DNA of 36,074 bases from an uncultured Prevotella sp. (lineage in GTDB: Bacteria; Bacteroidota; Bacteroidia; Bacteroidales; Bacteroidaceae): positions 1 through 36,074 of the forward strand of contig NZ_CAMJFM010000025.1 in assembly GCF_946404925.1 (NCBI RefSeq), given 5' to 3'. The notes beneath the pieces were generated by a model, which was not told the origin of the DNA, did no database searches, and saw only the letters and a list, made by a program, of their open reading frames with translations. Position numbers and translations under genes: made by a program. Shown one piece after another: positions 23,833 through 31,268 of this stretch (position 1 is its first letter; every line of letters begins with the position of its first letter).

Positions 23833-25518
23833 ATGAAACAAAACCTCTATATTATTATAATAGGTATAGTAGCTATACTCTATAGCTGCGGCGATGGCAA
23901 GTCAGTAAGACAACTGCCACATCTGGGCAACACACCCTATCAGCAAGACACCATACTGGTAACCTATGCCACCAATCCGGAACGTGCACTCACGCTGCTC
24001 GATTCGGCATTGCTTCTTGGCAACATCAGCGATTATCGAGCTCAAGTCATCCGCGCCAAAATCTTCAGCAAATCGCTCATGGAGCAGCGTCAGGATTCAG
24101 CCATCGCCATCTGTAAGCAGCTACTCAACCACGACTCAGTACTAAGCCAGCCTACTGAGCAGGAGAATATTCTCGATATGCTCATCGCCAGCAGTCGTGC
24201 CCGTTTGGATTACGAGCAGTATCTGCATTGGGCCACACAGAAGGCCGAACTCTGCCATCAGCAAGGCGAGGAAACCGAACGCTGGCGCACCGAGTCCGAC
24301 ATTGGTTTGATATATACTCACCTCGGACAAGTTGACAAAGGTCTTGACAAACTCGACGAGGCTATCACTCATCTTGATGAGCCAGGAAGCATCGATCGCA
24401 TGGACGCCTTTATCGTGGCAGTAAAACGCAAGATCAATGCCCTCAACGATCTAAGCCGCTTTACCGAGGTTATCCCTCTGGCTCAACGTTCACTCGACCG
24501 ATTGACACACTACGAGCAGCACGCCAAGGACTATGCCGAAGACAGCTACCGTCTCTCTTGGAGTGACAATCCTAACGACCGCGACCGTTATCTCGACTTC
24601 AGTCGTGCACAGACGTGGGTATTCATTGCTCAGGCCTACGCCAAACTCGATTCTCTCGAAGAAGCCAGAAAGTACTTGGTTCTTTTCAATGGCACAACCT
24701 ACAGCAAGTCGTTCTCAGCCCGCCGTTTCATTGCCCCTACACAGATAGAACTTGGCATGTACGATGATGCCATTGCCACCTATGACGAGATGGAGCGTCG
24801 TATGGCAGCCGACACCATCAACGACGATTATGCACAGGTACTTCGCGCCCGTGCCATTGCATTACGCGCCAAGGGCTACACGGCCGAAGCTCTAGACTAC
24901 CACATGCGCTATGCCAAACTATCGAAGGCTCTTAGCGATAGCCTGCATCGCAGTGAGGCACACGATTACGCAGCACGCTACCATGCCCAGGAGCAACAGA
25001 TGGAGATACAAGAGAAACAAGCCGAGGCCCAGCGTTCCCACATCATGAGTATCGCCGTAACCATCATCGCCTTGTTGGCAACAGCCTTTGCCGCCTACTT
25101 CTTCCGTCAGAAACGCATCATCTCTGCCAAAAACCGCGCCTTGGTCCGCATGATCAACGAGAAAAAGACACCAGAAGCACCTAAAACAAATTCAGATGAG
25201 TTTGCCAATATCGATCAAGCCATACGTACCGAACATCTATATAAGGAAGTAAATCTCCAACGACAGGATATATGCAATCGCTTTGGCATCAATCGTCATA
25301 CGCTTAACGACATGCTAACACAATATACCGATGGACTGTCGTTTCCACGATACATCAATGCCATCCGACTAGAGGAATCACTCCGACTGCTGCACGACGC
25401 CCCCAGCCTTACCATCGCTGCCATCGCAAAAGCTGTAGGTTTCTCGCCCTCAAACTTTCGCGAACAATTTAAGCAAAAATACGGAATGACACCACAAGAA
25501 TACCGCCAGAATATGTGA
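23833..25518 (+). CDS. Membrane-spanning TPR regulator with cytoplasmic AraC-type DNA-binding domain
   Basis: With the ATG at 23833 the protein has 561 residues. It opens with a hydrophobic segment ending in a lipobox-like LYSC (Cys19), so the N-terminus is probably exported and lipid-anchored or membrane-inserted. Residues of about 35-395 are helical repeats of TPR type. A membrane helix lies at about 403-424 (IMSIAVTIIALLATAFAAYFF), then a linker, and the last 97 residues are an AraC/XylS double helix-turn-helix domain (RFGINRHTLNDML and IAKAVGFSPSNFREQFKQKYGMTPQEYR). Such a one-protein sensor would read an envelope signal and bind DNA directly; the ligand is unknown. The next gene is a free-standing relative of its DNA-binding domain. 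Confidence 0.85.
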   Translation: MKQNLYIIIIGIVAILYSCGDGKSVRQLPHLGNTPYQQDTILVTYATNPERALTLLDSALLLGNISDYRAQVIRAKIFSKSLMEQRQDSAIAICKQLLNHDSVLSQPTEQENILDMLIASSRARLDYEQYLHWATQKAELCHQQGEETERWRTESDIGLIYTHLGQVDKGLDKLDEAITHLDEPGSIDRMDAFIVAVKRKINALNDLSRFTEVIPLAQRSLDRLTHYEQHAKDYAEDSYRLSWSDNPNDRDRYLDFSRAQTWVFIAQAYAKLDSLEEARKYLVLFNGTTYSKSFSARRFIAPTQIELGMYDDAIATYDEMERRMAADTINDDYAQVLRARAIALRAKGYTAEALDYHMRYAKLSKALSDSLHRSEAHDYAARYHAQEQQMEIQEKQAEAQRSHIMSIAVTIIALLATAFAAYFFRQKRIISAKNRALVRMINEKKTPEAPKTNSDEFANIDQAIRTEHLYKEVNLQRQDICNRFGINRHTLNDMLTQYTDGLSFPRYINAIRLEESLRLLHDAPSLTIAAIAKAVGFSPSNFREQFKQKYGMTPQEYRQNM

Positions 25519-25543
25519 GTTTTTGGTAAAAAACCCGTTTCCG

Positions 25544-25579
25544 ATGCACGCATTTGGGACATAGCCCAAATGCGTGCAT
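25544..25579 (+). promoter_or_regulatory. Palindromic element, copy 1 (before the solo AraC gene)
   Basis: TGCACGCATTTGG and CCAAATGCGTGCA flank 8 nt; with outer and inner extensions the arms are 15 bp and perfect. It ends 31 nt before the -7 box of the next gene and starts 25 nt after the stop of the TPR-AraC gene. GTGCAT is followed after 3 nt by TTTTCTT, as in all four copies. It may be an operator, a terminator of the upstream gene, or both. Confidence 0.75.
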
Positions 25580-25610
25580 ACATTTTCTTTTAAAAACACA
25601 CTTTTTTATC

Positions 25611-25618
25611 TATCTTTG
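25611..25618 (+). promoter_or_regulatory. Promoter of the solo AraC-domain gene (-7 box)
   Basis: TATCTTTG fits TAnnTTTG and lies 23 nt before the ATG at 25642. Confidence 0.6.
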
Positions 25619-25641
25619 CAGCGAATTTGGCATAAACCCAT

Positions 25642-25974
25642 ATGTGCAAAAAACTTTTCGAGTCAATAGAGACTACCATCCGTGATGAGCGGCTATATGC
25701 AGCTTTGAACCTGATGCGCGAGGACGTGTTGAAACGTTTCGGCATCGGGCGTCACCATTTGAACGATTTGCTTAACACATATGCCGATGGTATGTCGTTT
25801 CCACAATTCATCAATTCCATTCGATTGGAGGAAGCTGTTAAGCTGATCAACAAGACCCCCAAGACGCCTATTGTTGATATTGCTAGTGAAGTTGGTCTCA
25901 CAGCCCCCAACTTTCGCGAACTATTCAAGCGCAAATATGGGATAACACCAACCGAATATAAGGAAAATCTCTAG
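25642..25974 (+). CDS. Free-standing AraC-type DNA-binding domain
   Basis: This 110-residue protein is little more than an AraC/XylS double helix-turn-helix domain (RFGIGRHHLNDLL and IASEVGLTAPNFRELFKRKYGITPTEY). By eye about half of its residues match the C-terminal 97 residues of the preceding TPR-AraC protein, including SFP, IRLEE, NFRE and KYG, so it is a paralogue of that domain without sensor or membrane parts. It could act as a constitutive activator, an amplifier, or a competitor of the membrane regulator at the same sites. Its own promoter carries palindrome copy 1 and the next operon carries copy 2. Confidence 0.85.
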   Translation: MCKKLFESIETTIRDERLYAALNLMREDVLKRFGIGRHHLNDLLNTYADGMSFPQFINSIRLEEAVKLINKTPKTPIVDIASEVGLTAPNFRELFKRKYGITPTEYKENL

Positions 25975-25991
25975 CGTTTTACATACATTCT

Positions 25992-26025
25992 TGCACTCAT
26001 TTGGTACCAAGCCCAAATGAGTGCA
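25992..26025 (+). promoter_or_regulatory. Palindromic element, copy 2 (before the small-protein/S66/GH3 operon)
   Basis: TGCACTCATTTGG and CCAAATGAGTGCA flank 8 nt. Compared with copy 1 both arms are changed at the matching position (G to T and C to A), so the symmetry is kept. It ends 32 nt before the -7 box and starts 17 nt after the solo AraC stop. TTTTCTT follows GTGCAT after 3 nt. Confidence 0.75.
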
Positions 26026-26034
26026 TTACTTTTC

Positions 26035-26065
26035 TTGTGTATTTGAAAAATAAGCACTACATTTG
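26035..26065 (+). promoter_or_regulatory. Promoter of the small-protein/S66/GH3 operon
   Basis: TTG at 26035-26037 and TACATTTG at 26058-26065 are separated by 20 nt, a good Bacteroidetes -33/-7 pair. The predicted leader to the ATG at 26096 is about 25 nt and includes ACAG-tttaat-CTGT. Confidence 0.65.
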
Positions 26066-26095
26066 CATCACAAAACAGTTTAATCTGTAATAAAC

Positions 26096-26254
26096 ATGGA
26101 AATAACCTTTGTTCATCACGGCAAGGCTATCATTGATGATATACTGAGAATCGTCGATGATCAGGTCGACAGATTACGATACCGTCATATAACAAAAGAC
26201 CTTCATGAACTTAAAATAAATAAGTATAACTATAGTTTGTTAATAGTGATATGA
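26096..26254 (+). CDS. Small protein of 52 residues, overlapping the S66 gene
   Basis: An ATG located just downstream of the operon promoter opens a 52-codon frame (MEITFVHHGKAIIDDILRI onward). It ends in TGA overlapping the ATG of the S66 gene (ATGA at 26251-26254), a typical sign of translational coupling. The N-terminal half is acidic and helix-forming (IIDDILRIVDDQVDRLR), the middle is basic, and the end is hydrophobic (YSLLIVI). There is no signal peptide and I recognise no family. It could be a real small protein, a precursor peptide, or a leader that sets translation of the next gene. Confidence 0.55.
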   Translation: MEITFVHHGKAIIDDILRIVDDQVDRLRYRHITKDLHELKINKYNYSLLIVI

Positions 26255-27225
26255 TCAATAAAATTGTTCAGCCCCCATACTTAAAAGCAGGAGATAAGGT
26301 TGCACTTATCTCTCCCGCTTATTGGGTGCCTCAGGAAGCCATACTAAAAGCTGCAGAAACTATAAAAGCATGGGGACTGCAGCCTGTAATAGGCCCTCAT
26401 ACCAATAACCTTAATGTAAATGCCTATGCCGGAACAGCCGATGAACGTGCCGACGACCTGACATGGGCACTCGAAGACGACAGCATTAAGGCCATCATCT
26501 GCTCGAGAGGTGGCTATGGTTCTATTCATCTGCTAAACCGTGTGACACTCGACACTTTCCGTCAGTACCCCAAATGGTTGATAGGTCATGGCGACATCAC
26601 CATGCTGCTCTATGCTGTAGGCGCTACAGGTTTTATGAGTATACACGGTCCCATGGCTTTCCAGATAGCAGCTTGTCAGGAGCCTGCAACCACCTATTTG
26701 CGTAACATACTCTTTGGCACCCTGCCACAGTATATCATCCCTGGTAGCCGTTATAACCGCAGCGGTCATGCCGAGGGTATCCTTGTGGGTGGTAACCTGT
26801 CATGTTACTCTGTGATATCAGGTACAAAATTCCAGATCTCACCTAAGCAGGACATCATCCTGTTTATAGAAGAGGTCGAAGAGTCGCTCCACAACATCGA
26901 CCGCCTGTTCTATGCCATCACGCTGCAGAACAGCTTCGACAGGATCAAGGGTATCATCTTCGGCACATTCAGTTCTATCAAATACGACCTACAATATGGC
27001 AGTGCCGAGCAGATGTTGATAGCGCACCTGCGCGGATATAATATCCCTATCTGCTGTGGATTCCCCGTTGGCAGCAACAGCTGCATCCCACTGATAGAGG
27101 GTGCGCAGTGCGCTCTCGATGTATCAACAGAGAAAGCCGTTCTAACCTTCAAGGGACAAGGCACAATGGAATCATACCAACTGGAGCAGACTAACCCACA
27201 ACTGGTAAAAGAAAACAGGATCTAA
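26251..27225 (+). CDS. S66-family (LdcA/MccF-like) protein lacking catalytic Ser and His
   Basis: This 324-residue protein has the S66 fold: GDKVALISPAYWV at the start, CSRGGYGS (84-91), SIHGPMAF, EGILVGGNLSCYSVISGT, and FIEEVEESLHNIDR with the catalytic Glu (about 206). LD-carboxypeptidases of this family trim murein tetrapeptides, and MccF cleaves microcin C adenylates. Here the nucleophile position, Ser in the usual G-x-S-D, is Gly (IGHGDIT, residue 114), and the His of the usual G-H-G is Ser (PVGSNS, residue 274). The rest of the fold and the frame are intact, so it is likely a non-catalytic binding protein or has an altered mechanism. It starts inside the stop of the 52-aa frame and precedes the GH3-like gene by 10 bp. 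Confidence 0.88.
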   Translation: MINKIVQPPYLKAGDKVALISPAYWVPQEAILKAAETIKAWGLQPVIGPHTNNLNVNAYAGTADERADDLTWALEDDSIKAIICSRGGYGSIHLLNRVTLDTFRQYPKWLIGHGDITMLLYAVGATGFMSIHGPMAFQIAACQEPATTYLRNILFGTLPQYIIPGSRYNRSGHAEGILVGGNLSCYSVISGTKFQISPKQDIILFIEEVEESLHNIDRLFYAITLQNSFDRIKGIIFGTFSSIKYDLQYGSAEQMLIAHLRGYNIPICCGFPVGSNSCIPLIEGAQCALDVSTEKAVLTFKGQGTMESYQLEQTNPQLVKENRI

Positions 27226-27235
27226 CTACTCAATA

Positions 27236-28429
27236 ATGGACGAAAGGACAATCAAAATCGTTAACGAAGCAAGGTGGACCGATGGACAGATAGTGAGAAA
27301 CCGTCTGGACGACATCAGCTACGACCCCATGGGATGCCAGGAGGATCTGGTATTGAGGATAGCACGCGAGAATGCGAGTACTGCATTCGGACGTGAGCAT
27401 GGGTTCGATCGCATACGCAACATTGCCGACTTCAGAATGCGCGTACCAATTTCGTGCTATGACGACTATCCGGAATACATCGAACGTATATCGAATGGCG
27501 AGCGAAACGTGCTCACGGCCTATCTCACCGAACATCTCTCACACTTTGAAGGCTTTAAGAGGCTGCCCTTGTCGCGATGGGGCGTACAGGCCTTCTACGA
27601 TTACAACTTCTGCGCTGCATTCTATATCGCCGGTAACGAGGGACTGCTTACTGGCGGCATGACGCTCAATCTGGTAGACAATCGCATTGAGACTCTGCCA
27701 TCGGGCGTGCATGTGGGTAATTTGCTGGGCCGACAGCTCACCAAGCGCGATTTCGACAACAGTCAGGTGTATGTGATACCTATTGACGTGGCAAACTCTG
27801 TAGGTCAGAACGACATCCTGTATATCCAGGCGCTATATGCACTCAGTCAGAAGAAGATTTCGCTTGCTATATGCGACCATTACACCGACATGATTGACCT
27901 ATTGCGCTATATAGAGAAGCACTGGCCACGTCTTGCCAACGAGATAGAACAGGGCAATAGCTATGTTGCAGCTGATGCTTTGAGGGCAAGCACTATACGC
28001 GAGGTGATGGAGCAGCACCATATAGGCACACAGTTGGTTACCAAGCTATGGCCCGACTTGCATGGCATGGTGATTTACGATGTTTGCTGCCTTACAACCA
28101 GTTTCGAGCTGTTGCGAACATACTGCGGTCGCGATGTGCACTACATCTTTGCGGGCATCAATTCGGCCATCGGCTCGTTTACCATGCCGCTGAATATCGA
28201 CGATCCACAGACAGTGCTGATACCCGACTGCGTGTTCTACGAGTTCAAACCTCTGGAAGCTAAAAACTACAACGACCTGCTAACGCTCGATCAGTTAGAG
28301 ATGGGCAAGAGCTACGAACTCATTGCCACCACCCTATCAGGTTTGTATCGTTATAAAACCAACAAGGTATTCTACGTAGTAGGTCGCCACCACGAAACTC
28401 CAACGGTAATCATTGATAAACAGAATTAA
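27236..28429 (+). CDS. GH3-superfamily protein lacking ATP motifs and C-terminal domain
   Basis: This 397-residue protein matches the large N-terminal domain of GH3 acyl-acid-amido synthetases: FGREHGF, FRMRVPISCYDDYPEYIERISNGERNVLT, DLLRYIEKHWPRLANEI and LSGLYRYKT. GH3 enzymes adenylate a carboxylic acid and join it to an amine. The three nucleotide-binding motifs are altered. SSGTSxGK.K.IP reads LSHFEGFKRLP (101-111). YxxSEG becomes IFAGINSAIGSF (304-315). YRYRxGD becomes YRYKTNK (371-377). It also stops where the C-terminal domain (about 100 residues more in Bacteroides homologues) should begin. It is last in the operon, followed by a terminator. A pseudoenzyme or substrate-binding protein seems likeliest. 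Confidence 0.8.
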   Translation: MDERTIKIVNEARWTDGQIVRNRLDDISYDPMGCQEDLVLRIARENASTAFGREHGFDRIRNIADFRMRVPISCYDDYPEYIERISNGERNVLTAYLTEHLSHFEGFKRLPLSRWGVQAFYDYNFCAAFYIAGNEGLLTGGMTLNLVDNRIETLPSGVHVGNLLGRQLTKRDFDNSQVYVIPIDVANSVGQNDILYIQALYALSQKKISLAICDHYTDMIDLLRYIEKHWPRLANEIEQGNSYVAADALRASTIREVMEQHHIGTQLVTKLWPDLHGMVIYDVCCLTTSFELLRTYCGRDVHYIFAGINSAIGSFTMPLNIDDPQTVLIPDCVFYEFKPLEAKNYNDLLTLDQLEMGKSYELIATTLSGLYRYKTNKVFYVVGRHHETPTVIIDKQN

Positions 28430-28437
28430 AACAAACA

Positions 28438-28475
28438 GAAGCCTCGCGTCATCACGACGGGAGGCTTCATTTTTA
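28438..28475 (+). terminator. Intrinsic terminator of the S66/GH3 operon
   Basis: GAAGCCTC (28438-28445) pairs with GAGGCTTC (28461-28468) and is followed by ATTTTTAAT, 8 nt after the GH3 stop. It separates this operon from the convergent metallophosphoesterase gene. Confidence 0.8.
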
Positions 28476-28522
28476 ATGGTTTTAATCTGTCTATCGAATG
28501 TATGAAAAAACCGCTTATCTAT

Positions 28523-29989
28523 TTATTTACCTATATTCAATACCACATTCAGGTCGTCGGTAGAACTCGACAGGCCCTCTTCTGCAACCTGGTTAGTGTC
28601 TGTGAGCAGACTTTCTACTTTGGGCTTGAAAAGTACTTCGTATGTTGCACCCACGAAGAGCATCAGCATATCGGTTGTCTCTTCATCCACGTTGTAGGCA
28701 ACCAATCGTTTACGAACCATATTCTCCATGCCTTCTTTGAACTGTGTCCTTAGCACTGCAGCCTCGGGGTTCTTCTCCTCGTTGCCGGCAATATGCAACA
28801 GGAAGCCCTTACACATCTGGTCGCCCATGCCTTCCATAAACCACTCACGGAAATCCTCTATGTTTGTAGGAAGAATTTCTTCTGGTAGATTACTATCGGT
28901 AAGAACGTATCGATAGCTATCGAAGACTGGCCAGAATGCATCAATATGATTCTTCATAATGTCGGGTAGAGCATCCTGATAAAGCTTATAACTAACCTTT
29001 CTTACATCGGCTATCGATGGTATCGACTTGATATACTGGGTGCTGATATTCCACTTCTTGAAGCTTCCGTTCACCTTGATAATACGCCAACCATTAGGGT
29101 ATGTCAACAGAGAGCCTGTCTCCACTTCTACCAGACTGTCAACTCCTGCCTCCAGTTTTTCGCGATACTGTGCAATGTCGGGCATATGGGCGTGGCCAGA
29201 AAATACAAGATGTATGCCGTTCTTCGTCATCTTATCAGCTACATCCCCATAATTTACAAGTACGTTTTCTTTCTGCAGGCTGCTCTTTCCATCGTAGTGC
29301 TCCATCACGTTGTGGTGCTGCATGACAACCACCTGCTTACCCTGTTCGTGTGCCTTGTCGGTCTCATCTAGCAGCCACTTCATGGTCGTATCGCCAATGC
29401 TGCCCGTGCTAGTGTCGAGACATAGCAATACCAGTCCGTCGAACGGCTCACAGGCGTACGATAGCGATGCCTGATCTTTGGCATAAGCCATGTTGAAGCC
29501 AAGATCCTTATACAACTCTGCAAACAGCTGCGGCGATGTTGAGCCATCGGCATTATCCACATCGTGGTTGCCTGGTATCACCACCACTTTTATACCCTCG
29601 CTCACCAACTTTCCCAGTGTATTGGCTACCAACTCGTGGCTCTTCTGATCGCCAAGCTCTGTCAGATCGCCTGTTATCAGCATCATATCGGGTTTGGCAG
29701 TCAGCGCATCGCCTACCAGCTTGTCAAGGATTTCAGTGCTGTATAACAGCAATTTCGGATCTTTGGTTGCGTCTTCAGCCTTGTATTGGTCATTTAGCAA
29801 CTCTGGAGCCATCGCATGTATGTCGCTTACCACCCATATCGTCCTTTCGGTTTGATCCTGAGAATCAGCCTCATCGTTATGATTCACAGCGTTGTCAGCA
29901 ACATAGGTACACGATGTCATAGAAACTCCACACACCAGCGCCGCCAGTATGATGCGAGTAAATCTGGAAAGTAAGTCTTTAATCATCAT
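28523..29989 (-). CDS. Calcineurin-like metallophosphoesterase lipoprotein
   Basis: This 488-residue lipoprotein (signal with MTSC, Cys27) has a complete metallophosphoesterase site: VVSDIHAM, ITGDLTELG, IPGNHDVDN, MQHHNVMEHY and FSGHAHMPD, over about residues 50-290. A C-terminal helical domain (about 320-480) ends the protein. Acidic residues follow Cys (ADNAVNHNDEADSQD), compatible with surface or outer-membrane placing. Substrate is unknown; phosphodiesterase activity on envelope or nucleotide compounds is plausible. It has its own promoter with palindrome copy 3 upstream, lying between it and the methyltransferase gene. Unlike other enzymes of this regulon its catalytic residues are intact. 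Confidence 0.88.
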   Translation of the reverse strand: MMIKDLLSRFTRIILAALVCGVSMTSCTYVADNAVNHNDEADSQDQTERTIWVVSDIHAMAPELLNDQYKAEDATKDPKLLLYSTEILDKLVGDALTAKPDMMLITGDLTELGDQKSHELVANTLGKLVSEGIKVVVIPGNHDVDNADGSTSPQLFAELYKDLGFNMAYAKDQASLSYACEPFDGLVLLCLDTSTGSIGDTTMKWLLDETDKAHEQGKQVVVMQHHNVMEHYDGKSSLQKENVLVNYGDVADKMTKNGIHLVFSGHAHMPDIAQYREKLEAGVDSLVEVETGSLLTYPNGWRIIKVNGSFKKWNISTQYIKSIPSIADVRKVSYKLYQDALPDIMKNHIDAFWPVFDSYRYVLTDSNLPEEILPTNIEDFREWFMEGMGDQMCKGFLLHIAGNEEKNPEAAVLRTQFKEGMENMVRKRLVAYNVDEETTDMLMLFVGATYEVLFKPKVESLLTDTNQVAEEGLSSSTDDLNVVLNIGK

Positions 29990-30027
29990 AAACGGTTATA
30001 AAATTAGATATTTAGTAATATTGGGAG

Positions 30028-30035
30028 CAAATATA
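30028..30035 (-). promoter_or_regulatory. Promoter of the metallophosphoesterase lipoprotein gene (-7 box)
   Basis: TATATTTG on the minus strand, inside the block TTTTTTTCTTATATTTGC shared with the promoters at 23807 and 33629. It lies 38 nt before the start codon. Confidence 0.65.
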
Positions 30036-30064
30036 AGAAAAAAAAGTGTTATATAAAAGAAAAT

Positions 30065-30104
30065 ATATGCACGCATTTGGGCCACCTACCAAATACGTGC
30101 ATAT
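30065..30104 (-). promoter_or_regulatory. Palindromic element, copy 3 (before the metallophosphoesterase lipoprotein gene)
   Basis: In gene orientation TGCACGTATTTGG and CCAAATGCGTGCA flank 8 nt (taggtggc), with arms extending to 16 bp and one non-identical pair that would be U.G in RNA. It lies 29 nt upstream of the -7 box and starts 8 nt after the stop of the upstream methyltransferase gene. GTGCAT is followed after 3 nt by TTTTCTT. Confidence 0.75.
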
Positions 30105-30112
30105 TTATCGCC

Positions 30113-31024
30113 TCATTTTGGTTTTCTAAGTATCCACTCCATATAATAACCGATACCAGCTTTACCACCATCATACCCCAACCAGCCCAGTATGTGGTTG
30201 TTTACAAGCTGCTTGGGCATAAGGGCGTACTGCAGCTTCCACAACCAAGGATGATTCATGGTCCAGTTGGCACTACGCTGCAGGTGTTTCAGGTCGGGCA
30301 ACGTCTCTTCAGTATAATCTGTCATCTTCTCAATCTCAAATCCACAATTGGTGTAGTGGGTGTTCAGTTCGTCAAGCGACTCAAATAGGGCAGCCGATCC
30401 TCCCTTAGACGTCAGGGCTATCGCCTTCTGGAGTTTAGAATCGTAGGTATCAAAACTGGCAGCCAGAGCATAATCGTAGATAATCATCACGCCACCAGGT
30501 TTCAACACGCGATTTACCTCACGATAGATTTTCTCCTTATCAGTATTATGAACAATCGTCTCAATGGCATAACAAACATCAACTGAATTGTCGGCCAGTT
30601 GAGGAATGCAGCTATAGTCTTGTTCGTAAATCGTCACATTCTGAGGCATTTTGTCCTTCTTCAGAGGAATAAGGTCTACACCAACAAAGCGCGACTCAGG
30701 GAAGCCATAGGCTAGATACATGATATTGGCACCTTGTCCGCAACCCAATTCCAGCACCGTATCGCCTTTCTTGATATAATCGGCAACGGTATCGGGCTGA
30801 TGATAGATATCCTCATCGTTAAAAACTCCACTCTTGGAAATCCTGAAGTGCATGAATCCGTCTTGCGAATGGAATAGTTTATAGGCCCAATGGCTGACTC
30901 TGAAATAATTGCGTATCTGTGTCAAAGAGTTTTTCTCACCATTTATCACTTCTTCCAGATCTATGAACTTTGACATGGCATCCACCTTGGAATGAATCCG
31001 ATAAATATAGTATTCTTTATTCAT
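30113..31024 (-). CDS. Class I SAM-dependent methyltransferase
   Basis: This 303-residue methyltransferase has motif I VLELGCGQGANI (about residue 92), FVGVDLIPL for the ribose-binding acid, and post-motif DVCYAIETIVHNTDKEKIYREVNRVLKPGGVMIIYDY. The layout, with a C-terminal extension rich in aromatic residues (LWKLQYALMPKQL, GIGYYMEWILRKPK), resembles sterol/tocopherol-type C- or small-molecule methyltransferases more than rRNA enzymes. The substrate is unknown. There is no signal peptide, so it is the only probable cytoplasmic product of its operon. It lies 17 bp after the mini-lipoprotein gene and is followed by palindrome copy 3. Confidence 0.88.
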   Translation of the reverse strand: MNKEYYIYRIHSKVDAMSKFIDLEEVINGEKNSLTQIRNYFRVSHWAYKLFHSQDGFMHFRISKSGVFNDEDIYHQPDTVADYIKKGDTVLELGCGQGANIMYLAYGFPESRFVGVDLIPLKKDKMPQNVTIYEQDYSCIPQLADNSVDVCYAIETIVHNTDKEKIYREVNRVLKPGGVMIIYDYALAASFDTYDSKLQKAIALTSKGGSAALFESLDELNTHYTNCGFEIEKMTDYTEETLPDLKHLQRSANWTMNHPWLWKLQYALMPKQLVNNHILGWLGYDGGKAGIGYYMEWILRKPK

Positions 31025-31041
31025 ACTTTGTCATATTGGTA

Positions 31042-31254
31042 TCATTTTAATTCGAGCGCCGTCCACGCCACTGAGTCCTCATGCTGGGTCGAGGTCTTGG
31101 TCAGATTACGTGTGTCGGAGAGCAGTCCCGCCAGCAGAATCCTGGCCGGTCCGTCCGCCGGTCTGATGACGGCATTATCGTCGGTAGAGCACGATATCAT
31201 CCAGACCGTGGTGCAAACAAGCATCGCAGCACGTAGCCATATTTGTTTGATCAT
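31042..31254 (-). CDS. Mini-lipoprotein (70 residues)
   Basis: This 70-residue protein has a hydrophobic signal ending MISC (Cys22) and then STDDNAVIRPADG; the mature part is only 48 residues and I recognise no domain in it. The acidic residues just after Cys resemble those of the other lipoproteins of this operon and fit surface export in Bacteroidota. It lies 14 bp after the L,D-transpeptidase-like gene and 17 bp before the methyltransferase. It may be a genuine small lipoprotein or the remains of a longer gene; close spacing on both sides favours a real gene. Confidence 0.65.
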   Translation of the reverse strand: MIKQIWLRAAMLVCTTVWMISCSTDDNAVIRPADGPARILLAGLLSDTRNLTKTSTQHEDSVAWTALELK

Positions 31255-31268
31255 TTCTCCTTATTATT

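Noticed and set aside
27236..28429. GH3 gene as a frameshifted or truncated pseudogene
   Set aside because: All three motifs are altered well inside the frame while the remaining family positions are kept, and the stop is followed at once by a good terminator, so no hidden C-terminal coding part is likely.
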